Notes: generated by a model from the letters alone, not told the origin. Positions 1 through 9,521 are shown, numbered from the stretch's first letter. The stretch: 64,000 bases of DNA from Rubrivivax sp. (GCA_027490215.1 JAIXYO010000019.1:79273-143272), one strand, 5' to 3'. Translations and numbers: made by a program.

Positions 1-1
1 C

Positions 2-106
2 GCGTCAGCACGTTCACAGCCGCAATTCGTGGACTCTGACTACGAACACGGGCGAAGCACGCAGGGCCGATACAAGAAGTCCTGGCTGAGCAATATCTTC
101 GACTGA
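2..106 (+). CDS. C-terminal end of an unidentified protein (partial)
   Basis: Frame 2 is open from the window edge to a TGA at 104-106 and gives a 34-residue tail rich in charged and aromatic residues, ending SWLSNIFD. It ends 32 bases before the next start on the same strand, as expected for an upstream operon neighbour. A basic stretch followed by a hydrophobic acidic tail is seen in some small bacterial zinc-ribbon proteins (zf-TFIIB type), but too little is present to assign a family. Function is unknown. Confidence 0.4.
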   Translation, partial: ASARSQPQFVDSDYEHGRSTQGRYKKSWLSNIFD

Positions 107-138
107 CCCCTTACCGAAAACCCCTGGCGGAGAACACC

Positions 139-555
139 ATGCGCACCTATCCCGCGAACAGCCCACAAGCAGCCGCCCGCATCGTCGCGCTGACGGTGTT
201 GGCAGATGGCGATATTGGAGAAATGGAGATCGACTGGCTCGACCGCCTGTCCGTGCATCAGCAGTTGGGCCTGGCGCGGCAAGAGTTGCACGAGATACTG
301 GATACCTTCTGCGAGGACCTGCTTTCAAGCGACCAATTGAAATGGGCCGACGTCTGTCCGGTGGACGAACGCACGCTGGCAGATCTGATGGGCGAGATAC
401 AAGACCCCGCGCTGCGGCTGAAGTTACTGCGCTTGTGCGTCGAGCTTGCCGAAGCCGACGCACATGTCGCCGAAGGCGAATCGATCGTGCTGACCGCCGC
501 TGTCGAGCACTGGGGGCTGCACTACGAGATGGTTCGACCCTCACTCCGAGTCTGA
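139..555 (+). CDS. TerB-like (tellurite resistance TerB family) protein
   Basis: A 138-residue all-helical acidic protein. It has two copies of the TerB-type pattern of small residues and acids: LADGDIGEMEIDWL at residues 21-34 and ELAEADAHVAEGES at 102-115. These resemble the metal-binding acidic motifs of TerB/DjlA N-terminal domains. No signal peptide or membrane segment is visible, so it is probably cytoplasmic. The family is linked to tellurite resistance and membrane stress, but a role outside ter operons is unproven and no other ter gene is nearby. It follows the partial gene at the window start by 32 bases. The next gene converges on it. The family call is fairly sure; the function is not. 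Confidence 0.7.
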   Translation: MRTYPANSPQAAARIVALTVLADGDIGEMEIDWLDRLSVHQQLGLARQELHEILDTFCEDLLSSDQLKWADVCPVDERTLADLMGEIQDPALRLKLLRLCVELAEADAHVAEGESIVLTAAVEHWGLHYEMVRPSLRV

Positions 556-655
556 GAGCATGCGTTCGAGGCGCAGTGAGGCCGACATCGCCCAAGGCCG
601 GCAGCTGATGTGACTGCGGCTGCAAACCCGCAGAGCGACCCAGTCGGCGCCTGGC

Positions 656-1666
656 TCAAGGCAAGCGCCCTTCCTCTGCTGCATGACAGGCCACCTGCAC
701 GCCGCCGATCGCTTGCAGCGCTGGCCTTTCGACGCGGCAGCGCTCGTTCGCGTACGGGCAGCGCGGGTGGAAGCTGCATCCGGTGGGCGGCTCCAGCGGG
801 TTCGGCAGGTCGCCCTGCACCGGCTGCCGCACGCGGCCGCTCATCGCGACATCGGGGATCGAATCGAGCAGCATCCGGGTGTAGGGATGGGCTGGGCGAG
901 AGAACAGCGTGCGGCGGTCGGCCAGTTCGACGATGCGACCCAGCACCATCACGCCAACCTGATCGGCCACATGGCGCACCACCGCGAGGTTGTGCGAGAT
1001 GAAGAGGTAGGTCAGGCCGTGGCGCTGCTGGATCTCCTGCATCAGGTTGAGCACCTGCGCCTGCACCGACACATCGAGCGCCGAAGTCGGCTCGTCGCAA
1101 ACCAGACACTCCGGGTTCGATGCCAGCGCGCGCGCGATCGAGATGCGCTGCCGCTGCCCGCCGGAGAACTGGTGCGGCAGCTTGTCGGCATCGTTGGTAG
1201 ACAGGCCGACCGAGGCCAGCAGTTCTGCAACCCGCTCGCACAGCGCCGCGCGGCCCGACAGCAGACCATGCTCGACCAGCGGCTCGGCGACGATGTCAGC
1301 CACGGTCCAGCGTGGGTTCAGGCTCGCATACGGATCCTGGAAGATCATCTGTAGACGCCTGCGCAGCGCGCCGGCCTGGCCTGAGGCGAAGGTCTGCGTC
1401 ATGTCGATGCCGTCGAGGCGCACCTCGCCCGAGGTGGGCGTGTGCAAGCCGACGAGCAGGCGCGCCACCGTGCTCTTGCCGCAGCCCGATTCGCCGACCA
1501 GGCCCAGCGTCTGCCCCCGCTGGATGGCAAAACTGACGCCATCGACCGCGTGGACAAACTGGGGCACGCGACGCTCGATCACCCGAGCCAGCCACGGTGC
1601 CGACACATCGAAGGTCTTGCTGAGTTCGCGCACCTCGACCAGCGGCGAGGTCATGAGCGGCGTCAC
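656..1666 (-). CDS. dppF: Dipeptide/oligopeptide ABC transporter, ATP-binding subunit (DppF/OppF type)
   Basis: An ATPase of 336 residues energising peptide import. Walker [10 protein letters not shown] is at residues 58-66, the ABC signature FSGGQRQR at 167-174, Walker B CLVCDEP at 187-193 and the switch histidine in SHN near 225. The C-terminal [13 protein letters not shown] is the cysteine-containing tail typical of Opp/Dpp ATPases. I chose the GTG at 1666-1664: it overlaps the TGA of the upstream ATPase gene as GTGA and has a GGGGGAG ribosome site about 5 bases before it. An ATG at 1654 is the alternative; longer readings back to 1786 run into the upstream gene. It is the last gene of the porin-DUF3047-dpp run. 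The substrate could be di- or oligopeptides, or another family-5 substrate. Confidence 0.92.
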   Translation of the reverse strand: MTPLMTSPLVEVRELSKTFDVSAPWLARVIERRVPQFVHAVDGVSFAIQRGQTLGLVGESGCGKSTVARLLVGLHTPTSGEVRLDGIDMTQTFASGQAGALRRRLQMIFQDPYASLNPRWTVADIVAEPLVEHGLLSGRAALCERVAELLASVGLSTNDADKLPHQFSGGQRQRISIARALASNPECLVCDEPTSALDVSVQAQVLNLMQEIQQRHGLTYLFISHNLAVVRHVADQVGVMVLGRIVELADRRTLFSRPAHPYTRMLLDSIPDVAMSGRVRQPVQGDLPNPLEPPTGCSFHPRCPYANERCRVERPALQAIGGVQVACHAAEEGRLP

Positions 1667-2637
1667 CGCGGCTCCCCCGCGTCGTGCAACCAGCACGCGG
1701 CGCGGCTCGCGCCAACGGGCATCAGCTCGGGCCGCTCGCTGCGGCAGCGCGCCCAGGCCTGCGGGCAGCGCAGGTGGAACGCACACCCCTCGGGAATCTC
1801 ACCGAGGCGTGGCATCGCGCCGTCGATCTGCAGCAGCCGTTCGCGCTCGCCGCTCATCGACGGGATCGCGCCCATCAGCCCGATGGCGTACGGATGTGCA
1901 GGGGAGTGAATCACATCGCGCACCGGCCCGATCTCGACGATGCGACCGGCGTACATCACCGCCACGCGGTCGCAGGCCTCGGCGATCACGCCCATGTCGT
2001 GCGTGACCAGCATCACCGCCATGCCGCGGTCACGGCACAGCTGCTTCAGCAGCGCGATCACCTGCGCCTGCACCGACACATCGAGCGCGGTCGTCGGCTC
2101 GTCGGCAATCAGCAGGCGCGGCCCGGCGGCGAGCGCCAGCGCGATGACCACCCTCTGCCGCATGCCACCCGAAAACTGGTGCGGGTACTGCGCCAGCCGC
2201 TGCGCTGCGCCGCTGATGCCGGTCTCTTCAAGCAGGCTCACCGCGCGAGCCACCGCTTCGGACTCGCTCAACGGCAGATGGGTGCGGATCGTCTCGACCA
2301 GCTGCTGGCCGATCGTCAGCAACGGGTTCAGCGCCGTCATCGGGTCCTGGAAGATGCTGCCGATCTGCCGGCCGCGCAGGCGGCGCATCGCATCGCCCGC
2401 CAGGGTGTCGATGCGCTGGCCGTCATACACGATGCTGCCACCGCTGATGCGGCCAGGTGGTTGCAGCAAGCCGATGATCGCCGCGCCGGTCAGCGACTTG
2501 CCCGCACCGGATTCGCCGACGATGCCCAGCACCTCACCCGGCGCGATACCGAACGACACCTCGGACAACGCACGCAGGCTGCCATGCCGCGTGGTGAACT
2601 CGACGCAGAGCTGATCGACTTCGAGCAAGGGCTGCAT
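1663..2637 (-). CDS. dppD: Dipeptide/oligopeptide ABC transporter, ATP-binding subunit (DppD/OppD type)
   Basis: A 324-residue ATPase partner of the downstream DppF-type subunit. Walker A GESGAGKS is at residues 41-48, the Q-loop in IFQDP near 95-99, the signature FSGGMRQR at 155-162 and Walker B LLIADEP at 175-181. The C-terminal region holds [14 protein letters not shown], the usual Opp/Dpp tail. ATG at 2637 lies one base from the stop of the permease gene upstream, and its stop overlaps the GTG of dppF, so translation is probably coupled. The two ATPases are expected to form the heterodimer that drives the DppB/DppC membrane pore. Confidence 0.93.
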   Translation of the reverse strand: MQPLLEVDQLCVEFTTRHGSLRALSEVSFGIAPGEVLGIVGESGAGKSLTGAAIIGLLQPPGRISGGSIVYDGQRIDTLAGDAMRRLRGRQIGSIFQDPMTALNPLLTIGQQLVETIRTHLPLSESEAVARAVSLLEETGISGAAQRLAQYPHQFSGGMRQRVVIALALAAGPRLLIADEPTTALDVSVQAQVIALLKQLCRDRGMAVMLVTHDMGVIAEACDRVAVMYAGRIVEIGPVRDVIHSPAHPYAIGLMGAIPSMSGERERLLQIDGAMPRLGEIPEGCAFHLRCPQAWARCRSERPELMPVGASRAACWLHDAGEPR

Positions 2638-2638
2638 G

Positions 2639-3568
2639 TCAGCGGAGATTAGGGTTCAACGCATCCCGCAGCCAGTCACCCAGCAGGTTCACGCTGAGAG
2701 CGATCAGCACCAGCATCGCGCCTGGGAACACCGTGATCCACCACTCGCCCGAGAACAGGAAATCGTTGCCGACGCGGATCAGCGTTCCCAGTGAGGGCGA
2801 GGTCGGCGGCACACCAACGCCGAGAAAGGACAAGGTCGCCTCGATCAGGATGGCCGTGGCCACCTGCAAGGTCGCCAGCACCATCACTGGCCCCATCACG
2901 TTAGGCAGCACATGGCGTCGCATGATGCGCAGCGGCGCCACGCCGATGACACGGGCAGCCTGCACGTATTCCTTCTGCCGCTCGACCATCGCGCTGCCGC
3001 GCACGGTGCGGGCATAGGGCACCCAGCCGGTCAACGAAATCGCGAGTATCAGCACCGCATAAGCCAGCGCGTCGTGCGACTGCGGAAACAGCGCGCGGCC
3101 GATGCCATCGATCAGCAACGCGACCAGGATCGCCGGGAACGACAGCATCACATCGCACACCCGCATCAGAAAGCCGTCGGTCTTGCCGCCCACATAGCCC
3201 GACAGCAGACCGAGCGCGACACCCACCACCATCGACACAAGCACCGACGCGAACCCCACCAACAAGGAAATTCGCGCGCCATACATCAGCGCTGACAGGA
3301 TGTCGCGGCCCTGGTCGTCGGTGCCCAGCAGGTAGGTGGCACGCCCCTCGGGCAACCAGGCCGGCGGCAGCCGCGAATCGGCCAGCTCCAGCGTGGCGAG
3401 GTCGAACGGGTGATGCGGCGCCAGCACGTTCGCAAAGGTCGCGCTGATGATGCAGATGAGCGCGATGGCTGCGGCCACCATCGCTGTCGGCGAACGGGTG
3501 AAGCTGTGCCACAGGTCGCCCGCAAAGAATCGGCGCATCACGCCCGGTGCTGAGGCGGCCTGGCTCAC
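2639..3568 (-). CDS. dppC: Dipeptide/oligopeptide ABC transporter permease (DppC type)
   Basis: A 309-residue inner-membrane permease. The first membrane segment spans about residues 28-49 and a periplasmic loop follows. Further hydrophobic segments lie at about 100-124, 142-160, 168-183, 224-245 and near 285. The cytoplasmic EAA loop that docks on the ATPase is at 200-223 (EYVQAARVIGV, then RRHVLPN). GTDDQGRDILS at 82-92 is characteristic of DppC/OppC proteins. It starts 7 bases after the substrate-binding protein gene and ends one base before dppD. It should pair with the DppB-type permease encoded further upstream in the same run. Confidence 0.92.
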   Translation of the reverse strand: MSQAASAPGVMRRFFAGDLWHSFTRSPTAMVAAAIALICIISATFANVLAPHHPFDLATLELADSRLPPAWLPEGRATYLLGTDDQGRDILSALMYGARISLLVGFASVLVSMVVGVALGLLSGYVGGKTDGFLMRVCDVMLSFPAILVALLIDGIGRALFPQSHDALAYAVLILAISLTGWVPYARTVRGSAMVERQKEYVQAARVIGVAPLRIMRRHVLPNVMGPVMVLATLQVATAILIEATLSFLGVGVPPTSPSLGTLIRVGNDFLFSGEWWITVFPGAMLVLIALSVNLLGDWLRDALNPNLR

Positions 3569-3575
3569 GGCGCGC

Positions 3576-5183
3576 TCACTTCACCACCACCCACTTGAAC
3601 GGCATCATGTTGTCGGGGGGCTGCACCAGGTCGATGTTCTTCTTCAGGCCCCAGGCGAGCGCCTGCTGGTGCAGAGGAATGTGGCCGATGTCTTTCGCAT
3701 GCAGCTCCAGCGCCTCGCGGATCAGCGCGTTGCGCCGCGCCGGGTCGGTCTCGCTTTGCACCGCGGCGGTCAGCACATCGACACGGGCGTTGCTGTACGA
3801 GCCCAGGTTGGTCTGGCCCTGCCCCTGCTCGTTTGGCGTGGCGAGCAGGGCGCTCAGTACATCGTGGGCGTCGTAGGTGCCAGGCGTCCAGCCGAGCAGG
3901 TAGAAGCTGGTCTGCCGGCGCAATATCTTCGGGAAGTAGGTGACCTTGGCTTCGGCCTGCAGCTGGATGCGCACACCGATGCGTGCCAGGTTCGCCGCCA
4001 CCGCCTGGCAGATCTTGGCGTCATTCACATAGCGATCGTTCGGGCAGTTCATGCCCACTTCGAAGCCTGATGGATAGCCCGCCTCGGCCAGCAGGCGCTT
4101 CGCTGCGGCGGGGTCGAAGGGCAAGCGACGGTCCAGGTCAGCGGGATAGCCATTGACGCCCGGGCCCAGCATCAAGGCGGCGGGCGTGGCCGCTCCGCGC
4201 ATCACCCGGGTGCGGATCGCCTCGATGTCGATCGCCTGGTAGACCGCTTGCCGCACGCGGCGGTCCTTGAACGGATTCTTGCCCTTCACGTCGGAATGCA
4301 GCAGCTCGTCGCGCTGCTGGTCCATGCCGAGAAAGATCGTCCGCAGCTCGGGGCCTTGCAGAACCTTCAGCGCGGGGTTGGCCTTCAGTCGCGCGATGTC
4401 CTGCAGCGGCACCGGCTCCATCAGATCGATTTCGCCACTGAGCAGTGCCGCCACCCGCGTGGCGTCGTTGCCGATCGGGGTGAACACCACCTCGGTCACG
4501 TTGGTGGGAAGCGGCGCCCAGTAACCGGCAAAGCGGGTGAGCACGGTGCGCGTGCCGGGCTGTCGCTCCTTCAGCTGAAACGGGCCGGTGCCATTGGTCT
4601 TGAAGCTGGCCGCGTTCTCGATGCCCTTGCGGCGATCGACCGGCCGCGTCGCCTGGTTCGCCTCGCACCAGGCGCGGCTCATGATGTAGACGTTCGAGAT
4701 CACGTCGGGGAGGATCGGGAACGGCGCGGTCGTCTCGATCTCGATCGCGTCGTCGCCGCCCCTGCCGGCAACACCACCCGCCACCGCACGCACCGCCTTG
4801 ATCGAAGCCGTGTAGCTGCGCATGTCCGAGCCCTCACCCGCCGCACGCTGGAAGCTGAACACCACATCGGCAGCGCTCAGTGGCGTGCCGTCGTGGAAGC
4901 GCACGCCACGCCGCAACTCGAAGCGCCAGACCGTCGGCGAGGTGGCCGACCATCGGGTCGCAAGCGCAGGCGTCAGCGCGAGCTTCTGATCACGGCCGAC
5001 CAGTGGCTCGTAGACGTTGCCGAGCAGCGACAGTTGCAGTGCTTCGTTCAGCGCGTGCGGATCCATCGCCTGGGCATCGCCCTGGTTGGCCACACGCAGC
5101 GTGACCGCCTGCGCTGAACCGGCCAGCCATGCCGCCAGCGTGACCGCCATCGCCGCAGCCACGCGCCACAGATCAAACCGCAT
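3576..5183 (-). CDS. dppA: Periplasmic peptide-binding protein (family 5 solute-binding protein, DppA type)
   Basis: A 535-residue extracellular solute-binding protein of family 5, which binds peptides, nickel or related ligands. A Sec signal peptide occupies residues 1-26 (AWLAGSAQA before the mature VTLRVAN). No lipobox cysteine is present, so the protein is probably free in the periplasm. RFHDGTPLSAADVVFS near residues 95-110 is a family hallmark. Start ATG 5183 overlaps the end of the upstream permease gene by 11 bases. Gene order on the transcript is permease B, binding protein, permease C, ATPases D and F, so the binding protein sits second instead of first as in classical dppABCDF. Ligand identity cannot be read from sequence. 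Confidence 0.9.
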   Translation of the reverse strand: MRFDLWRVAAAMAVTLAAWLAGSAQAVTLRVANQGDAQAMDPHALNEALQLSLLGNVYEPLVGRDQKLALTPALATRWSATSPTVWRFELRRGVRFHDGTPLSAADVVFSFQRAAGEGSDMRSYTASIKAVRAVAGGVAGRGGDDAIEIETTAPFPILPDVISNVYIMSRAWCEANQATRPVDRRKGIENAASFKTNGTGPFQLKERQPGTRTVLTRFAGYWAPLPTNVTEVVFTPIGNDATRVAALLSGEIDLMEPVPLQDIARLKANPALKVLQGPELRTIFLGMDQQRDELLHSDVKGKNPFKDRRVRQAVYQAIDIEAIRTRVMRGAATPAALMLGPGVNGYPADLDRRLPFDPAAAKRLLAEAGYPSGFEVGMNCPNDRYVNDAKICQAVAANLARIGVRIQLQAEAKVTYFPKILRRQTSFYLLGWTPGTYDAHDVLSALLATPNEQGQGQTNLGSYSNARVDVLTAAVQSETDPARRNALIREALELHAKDIGHIPLHQQALAWGLKKNIDLVQPPDNMMPFKWVVVK

Positions 5184-6156
5184 CGGCCGTCCTTTCGATG
5201 CGCAGTCGCGGATCGACAGCGAAGTAAAGCAAGTCGACCGCCAGGTTGATGACGACGAAGATCAGCGCGATCAGGCACAGGTAGGCCGCCATCACCGGGA
5301 TGTCGGCGAACTGCACCGCCTGGATGAACAGCAGCCCCATGCCGGGCCACTGGAACACCGTCTCGGTGATGATGGCAAACGCAATCAGCGAGCCGAGTTG
5401 CAAGCCGGTGATGGTGATGACAGGCACGAGCGTGTTCTTCAGTGCGTGGCTGAAATGAATCGCCCGGTTCGTCAGCCCGCGGGCGCGCGCGAAGCGGATG
5501 TAGTCGGTGCGCAGTACGTCGATCATCTCGGCGCGCACCAGCCGCATGATCAGCGTCAACTGGAAGACCGCCAGCGTCACCGCAGGCAGGATGAGATGCC
5601 GCCAGCCGTCGGCTGTCAGCAGTCCGGTGCTCCACACGCCAAGCTGCACCACTTCGCCGCGGCCGAAGCTCGGCAGCCAGTTCAGCGACACCGAGAACAC
5701 ACCGATCAAGGCGATGCCGATCAGGAAGGTGGGCAGCGACACACCGATCAGTGACACGGCCATCAGCAGTTGCGCGTCCCAGTGGCCGCGTCGCAGCGCG
5801 GCATACACGCCCAGCGGGATGCCGAGCACGAGCGCCAGCATGGCGGCGATCAGCGACAGCTCGAGCGTGGCCGGCAGCCGCTCGGCAATCAGCGCCGACA
5901 CCTGGCGGCCCTGGCGCAGGCTGAGTCCGAATTCACCCTGAACTGCGTTGCCAACAAATCCGAAAAACTGCGCAGCCACGCTGCGATCGAGGCCCAGGTC
6001 ACGGCGCAACTGCTCGCGCTGCTGCGGCGTGGCGTCTTGCCCGAGCAGGTTGGTCACCGGGTCGCCGACGAACTGGAACAGCGCGAAGGAAACCAGCGCC
6101 ACCGTGAGCATCACCAGCACCGCCTGCGCGAGGCGCCGAACCACAAAGACCCACAT
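5173..6156 (-). CDS. dppB: Dipeptide/oligopeptide ABC transporter permease (DppB type)
   Basis: A 327-residue inner-membrane permease, first of the five importer genes. The N-terminal membrane segment (about residues 9-29) and a periplasmic region with LGLDRSVAAQF are typical of DppB. Additional membrane segments occur near 98-120, 133-156, 188-207, 243-262 and 288-310. The EAA loop is at 218-241 (DYIRFARARGLTNRA). It starts 18 bases after the DUF3047 lipoprotein gene and overlaps the start of the binding-protein gene. It is expected to form the pore with the DppC-type subunit. Confidence 0.92.
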   Translation of the reverse strand: MWVFVVRRLAQAVLVMLTVALVSFALFQFVGDPVTNLLGQDATPQQREQLRRDLGLDRSVAAQFFGFVGNAVQGEFGLSLRQGRQVSALIAERLPATLELSLIAAMLALVLGIPLGVYAALRRGHWDAQLLMAVSLIGVSLPTFLIGIALIGVFSVSLNWLPSFGRGEVVQLGVWSTGLLTADGWRHLILPAVTLAVFQLTLIMRLVRAEMIDVLRTDYIRFARARGLTNRAIHFSHALKNTLVPVITITGLQLGSLIAFAIITETVFQWPGMGLLFIQAVQFADIPVMAAYLCLIALIFVVINLAVDLLYFAVDPRLRIERTADAV

Positions 6157-6174
6157 GGAACGCTTGCTGCTCGC

Positions 6175-6903
6175 CTACTGCGGCTGACCGTTCGCCCCGA
6201 CCAAGCGAACCTCGCCGTAGTAGGCCCGCGTCGTGCTGCGGGTGTTGTCGCTGTCGGTCATCAAGGCAATCGAGATCAAGGCGCCAGGCTCTTCGGCGAA
6301 GGCTCGTTTGTAGTCGCTGGCAATGTCACGCTCATGCAATCGCCAGATCGCCTTCTGCGTGGGCCCTGAGTCGACAACAATCTTGCGGATTCGGTCGGTG
6401 CGGCTGGCGATGATCACCGATTCGAGCGGCGCGCGGTTGTCCCATACGTACATCAGCGTCGCATACGGCGGCTCCTCGCCCATCACGGCTTCGAGCAGAT
6501 CTGACAGCAGACGGTTCTTGTACGAGAGCTTGTTGCGGTCACCATCGAAAGCCAGCACCACACGGACCGGCGCGTCCTCGGCCTCGCTGCGGCTCAGATC
6601 GGCGCTGGTCATCAGCTCCGGCACCATCCATGAAAACGACAGGCGCCCGAGCTCGCCCGGGGCAACCTGCACCCGCCGGCGGTACAGGCTGACGGCGCTC
6701 TCGGCATCGGCCTGGATGACCGGGCGGCCATCGATCACCTGGGGCGTGTAGCGCGTCGGCCGCTTGGTCGGCAAGGGTGTGACTTCCCAATCGGCCGCGC
6801 TGACCTGATCGCTGACGCTCGGCTGCAACTCGGCAGTGGAGCGGCAAGCCGCGAGCGCCAGCGTCGCCAGCGCAAAGGCGGTGAGCCACCACCAGCGGCG
6901 CAC
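6175..6903 (-). CDS. DUF3047 lipoprotein
   Basis: A predicted lipoprotein of 242 residues of the DUF3047 family, whose function is not established. From the GTG at 6903 it begins MRRWWW followed by a hydrophobic stretch and the lipobox LAAC at residues 17-20, so Cys20 would be lipid-modified. I prefer this start because it gives an ideal lipoprotein signal and clears the upstream stop by 19 bases; a TTG at 6951 would extend it into the porin gene. The mature part has SLYRRR and SWMVPELM, then VRVVLAFDGDR and LMYVWDNRAPLES, a beta-rich pattern seen in this family. It lies between a porin and the peptide importer in a close-packed run, suggesting an accessory envelope role in uptake, which is inference. 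Confidence 0.8.
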   Translation of the reverse strand: MRRWWWLTAFALATLALAACRSTAELQPSVSDQVSAADWEVTPLPTKRPTRYTPQVIDGRPVIQADAESAVSLYRRRVQVAPGELGRLSFSWMVPELMTSADLSRSEAEDAPVRVVLAFDGDRNKLSYKNRLLSDLLEAVMGEEPPYATLMYVWDNRAPLESVIIASRTDRIRKIVVDSGPTQKAIWRLHERDIASDYKRAFAEEPGALISIALMTDSDNTRSTTRAYYGEVRLVGANGQPQ

Positions 6904-6922
6904 GATGCGCAGACGAGCCAGG

Positions 6923-8185
6923 TCAGAATCGATGACGAACTCCAAGGGCAAGACTGGTCGAATCGGCCCCGGCGCGGGCGGTCACTCCCCCCAGATAGCC
7001 CCCGCCACCGGGCGCGGCCTGACCCAGCCCGGTGTTGTTGAAGTGGGTGACCACCGCGCTCACGTCGGTGCGCTTGGACAGCGCGTAAGTGCAGGCCACA
7101 CCGTAGGACGCCACGTCGGCATTCGCCGCGCGCAAGTCGTTGTACTTGTTGTAGGCCGTGTAGAAGGTGGCCGCCCCGGCGCGGTGTCGGTAGCCCAGGT
7201 GCCACAAGGCCGCGTCCTGTCGGACCGAATCGGTGTACGCCTCCTGGATCAGGCTCGCCAGAGTGGGGCCCACCAGGTTTGTGATCTGCGCAGCAATGCC
7301 CGACACAGCCGACGGGTGCCGGTCGCGAATTGACGCTGCGGATGCATGAAGGCGCCCCGGGCCCACCGTCAGGTAGGCGCCCACCACGGTGCTGGTCAGC
7401 GAACGCTGTCCGTTTTCGTTGTCGCGCTGGTTGTAGGCCACGCCCAGGCCGAAGGTCTCGTTGCGGTACATCGCCATGCCACCGATGAAGCGGCCGGTGT
7501 CGACCGCCTTCTCACCGAAACCCACCATCAGCGACGCGGTGATCGTGTCGGTTTGCACCCGATAGGCCAGCGCATTGGACACCCGGATATCGACGGCATA
7601 GGGCACGGCGGCAATCTGGCCCGAAGCCAGCGACGACTGCGCATTCAATGCATCGAAGGTACCCACCAACTCATAGCCCGGCGTGTACATGCGGCCGGCC
7701 AGCACCGCCCCCACCGGCGTCACCAGGCCGACAAAGATCTGCCTGTCAAAAAAGGCAGGGCCGTCGCTGCGCACATTGATGCCCACCTGCGTGCCGAGGG
7801 CATCGGAAACCCGGTTCAGCACCGGCTGCAAGGCGCTTTGCTGCACTGTCGGCAGCGAGGGCAGGAGGTAGCGCGCGTAGGTGGCCCGGTCGGGCAGTTG
7901 ATTGCGCGAAGGTGGCCGGTTGCTGATGCCACCGGTATCGACCTCGAGCCGGTTCTCCATCGTGAAGATAGCGCGGTAGCCATCGCCGAGGTCTTCCTGC
8001 CCCCGCAAACCAATGCGTGAGCCCTCCATCACGCCGCTGACCAGTTGGGTGACGCTGCCACCCTTCAGTCCGCTGACCCGGGTCACCCCCGCATCAACGA
8101 TGCCGTACAGCTCCACCTTGCTTTGCGCCACGCTCACCGTCGTGGCTGCGGTCAGACAGGTCATTACCAGCAAGCGGCTTGTCAT
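6923..8185 (-). CDS. Gram-negative porin (Omp32/OmpC-like)
   Basis: A 420-residue outer-membrane beta-barrel porin. A 20-residue Sec signal peptide ends VSVA, then the mature start QSKVELYGIVDAGV is the standard betaproteobacterial porin opening. GSRIGLRGQEDLGDG at about 55-69 is the family's strand-turn motif, and the protein ends RHRF with the terminal Phe needed for barrel assembly. It is longer and more diverged than the neighbouring porin at 8328-9521, with an insert near residues 100-150. It is the first gene of the run leading into DUF3047 and dppBACDF, so it may supply the outer-membrane entry route for the same substrates. That link is inferred from position. Confidence 0.9.
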   Translation of the reverse strand: MTSRLLVMTCLTAATTVSVAQSKVELYGIVDAGVTRVSGLKGGSVTQLVSGVMEGSRIGLRGQEDLGDGYRAIFTMENRLEVDTGGISNRPPSRNQLPDRATYARYLLPSLPTVQQSALQPVLNRVSDALGTQVGINVRSDGPAFFDRQIFVGLVTPVGAVLAGRMYTPGYELVGTFDALNAQSSLASGQIAAVPYAVDIRVSNALAYRVQTDTITASLMVGFGEKAVDTGRFIGGMAMYRNETFGLGVAYNQRDNENGQRSLTSTVVGAYLTVGPGRLHASAASIRDRHPSAVSGIAAQITNLVGPTLASLIQEAYTDSVRQDAALWHLGYRHRAGAATFYTAYNKYNDLRAANADVASYGVACTYALSKRTDVSAVVTHFNNTGLGQAAPGGGGYLGGVTARAGADSTSLALGVRHRF

Positions 8186-8263
8186 GGGGCACTTGTGTCG
8201 ATGGGGGAAATCGGCCTCAGTGTGTCATTCGAATTGCCCGCAGGAAATCCGCGTTTCGACCGA

Positions 8264-8296
8264 TCCAAAAAAGAAGCCGCCCGAAGGCGGCTTCTG
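8264..8296 (-). terminator. Rho-independent terminator of the 8328-9521 porin gene
   Basis: Bases 8272-8281 (AGAAGCCGCC) pair perfectly with 8286-8295, with a four-base CGAA loop. On the minus strand the hairpin is followed by a T run (read as As at 8267-8272). It lies 33 bases after the porin stop codon and 80 bases before the next porin start, so the two porins are separate transcription units. Confidence 0.9.
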
Positions 8297-8327
8297 CACA
8301 ACAGTGATATCGCCGTTTGGCGATGGA

Positions 8328-9521
8328 TCAGAAGTTGTGACCGACGCCAATAGCGAATTGGGTCTTGCCAGTGAAGTAACTGCTGTCGTCGCCGCCGCGT
8401 GCGTTGGCCGTGGCGTAAACCGAGGTGCGCTTCGACACGGCGTACTGCAGCGAAACGCCGTACTTGTGTTGGTCAAATGAGGACGTGCCAGCAGGCGTAG
8501 GCGCAAGGTTAGAAGCGTTCGTGAACTTCTTGTCGATCTTCGAGCCGGTGTACTGCGCCCTGAAGGTGAAGGCGTTCATTGGCACTGCCACGCCGATGTT
8601 CCAGGCTTCCACATCGACGCCCTTACGGAAGGCGGTCGCGGCTGCGGTGCCGAGGGCACCTGGGGCGACGGTTGTCTGGAGGCCGTAATCGCTGGTGTCC
8701 TGATAAGCCGCGGCAACCTTCGCGAAGCCGAAGTCGTAGCTGCCGCCGACGGTGATCACGTTGTTGTAGTCATTGCTGCCGCCAAGAGCACCACCGCTCA
8801 GGTCTTCGTAAATCACGTTGAGCGCCAGTGGGCCGCCTGTGTACACAACAGCGAAGCCACGATAGTTTGCCGTCCTGGTGTTACTAGCGTTAGCTCCAGT
8901 GACTACAGTTTGCTCGCGTTCACCCAGACCAACAATGGCGCTGGCCTGAATGCCAGCGAAGGAAGGCGTCGTGTAACGGATGCCGTTGTTGATGCGCGTG
9001 CCGACGTTCTGGAACAACGGACGGGTATTCCTGCCGGCGCTGTCCTGAAGTGTTTCGGTGACGGTGAGGCTGTTTTCACCAGTGATGTCGTTGATCTTGA
9101 CGTTGTTTTCGCGCGACAGGGTTTCCTGACGACCCAGGCGAATCTCACCCAGAGTCTTGTGGGACAGGCCCAGATATGCGCCGCGGGTGAAGAACGAAGA
9201 ACTGCTGCCAACCACGCCGGTGTCCGGCGTAACGCCAGCTTCAAGCTGGAAGAAGGCCTTCAGGCCATTGCCCAGATCTTCGGTGCCTTTGAAGCCGATG
9301 CGCGACGAGCCGTATCCATTGGTGCCGCCGTCGTTGAGTTTGGTGGTGGCCTTGCCACCCTGGCCCGAGGCGATGGCGACTCCATTGGATGTAGCTCTCT
9401 TGCCTGGGTCTTGAATGGCCACGTTCTGGTCCACGCGGCCGTACAAGGTGACCGACGATTGGGCTGAAGCGATGCTGGTGAAGGTGCCGAGGACTGCCAA
9501 GGCAACGAGTGTCTTTTTCAT
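8328..9521 (-). CDS. Gram-negative porin (Omp32/OmpC-like)
   Basis: A 397-residue outer-membrane porin. The signal peptide is residues 1-20 (MKKTLVALAV start, ASA cleavage site) and the mature protein begins QSSVTLYGRVD. SSRIGFKGTEDLGNGLKAFF at about 71-90 is the family motif. FFTRGAYLGLSHKTLGEIRLG follows further on, and the C-terminus is GVGHNF with terminal Phe. The gene stands alone between its own terminator and a long upstream region. It is likely the main general porin, since codon choice is cleaner than in the neighbouring porin; expression level cannot be read directly. The ribosome site GGAG is 10 bases before the ATG. Confidence 0.93.
   Translation of the reverse strand: MKKTLVALAVLGTFTSIASAQSSVTLYGRVDQNVAIQDPGKRATSNGVAIASGQGGKATTKLNDGGTNGYGSSRIGFKGTEDLGNGLKAFFQLEAGVTPDTGVVGSSSSFFTRGAYLGLSHKTLGEIRLGRQETLSRENNVKINDITGENSLTVTETLQDSAGRNTRPLFQNVGTRINNGIRYTTPSFAGIQASAIVGLGEREQTVVTGANASNTRTANYRGFAVVYTGGPLALNVIYEDLSGGALGGSNDYNNVITVGGSYDFGFAKVAAAYQDTSDYGLQTTVAPGALGTAAATAFRKGVDVEAWNIGVAVPMNAFTFRAQYTGSKIDKKFTNASNLAPTPAGTSSFDQHKYGVSLQYAVSKRTSVYATANARGGDDSSYFTGKTQFAIGVGHNF

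Noticed and set aside
656..1786. Longer start for dppF at 1786
   Set aside because: It would overlap 124 bases of the upstream ATPase gene; the GTG overlapping the upstream stop has a ribosome site and fits family length.
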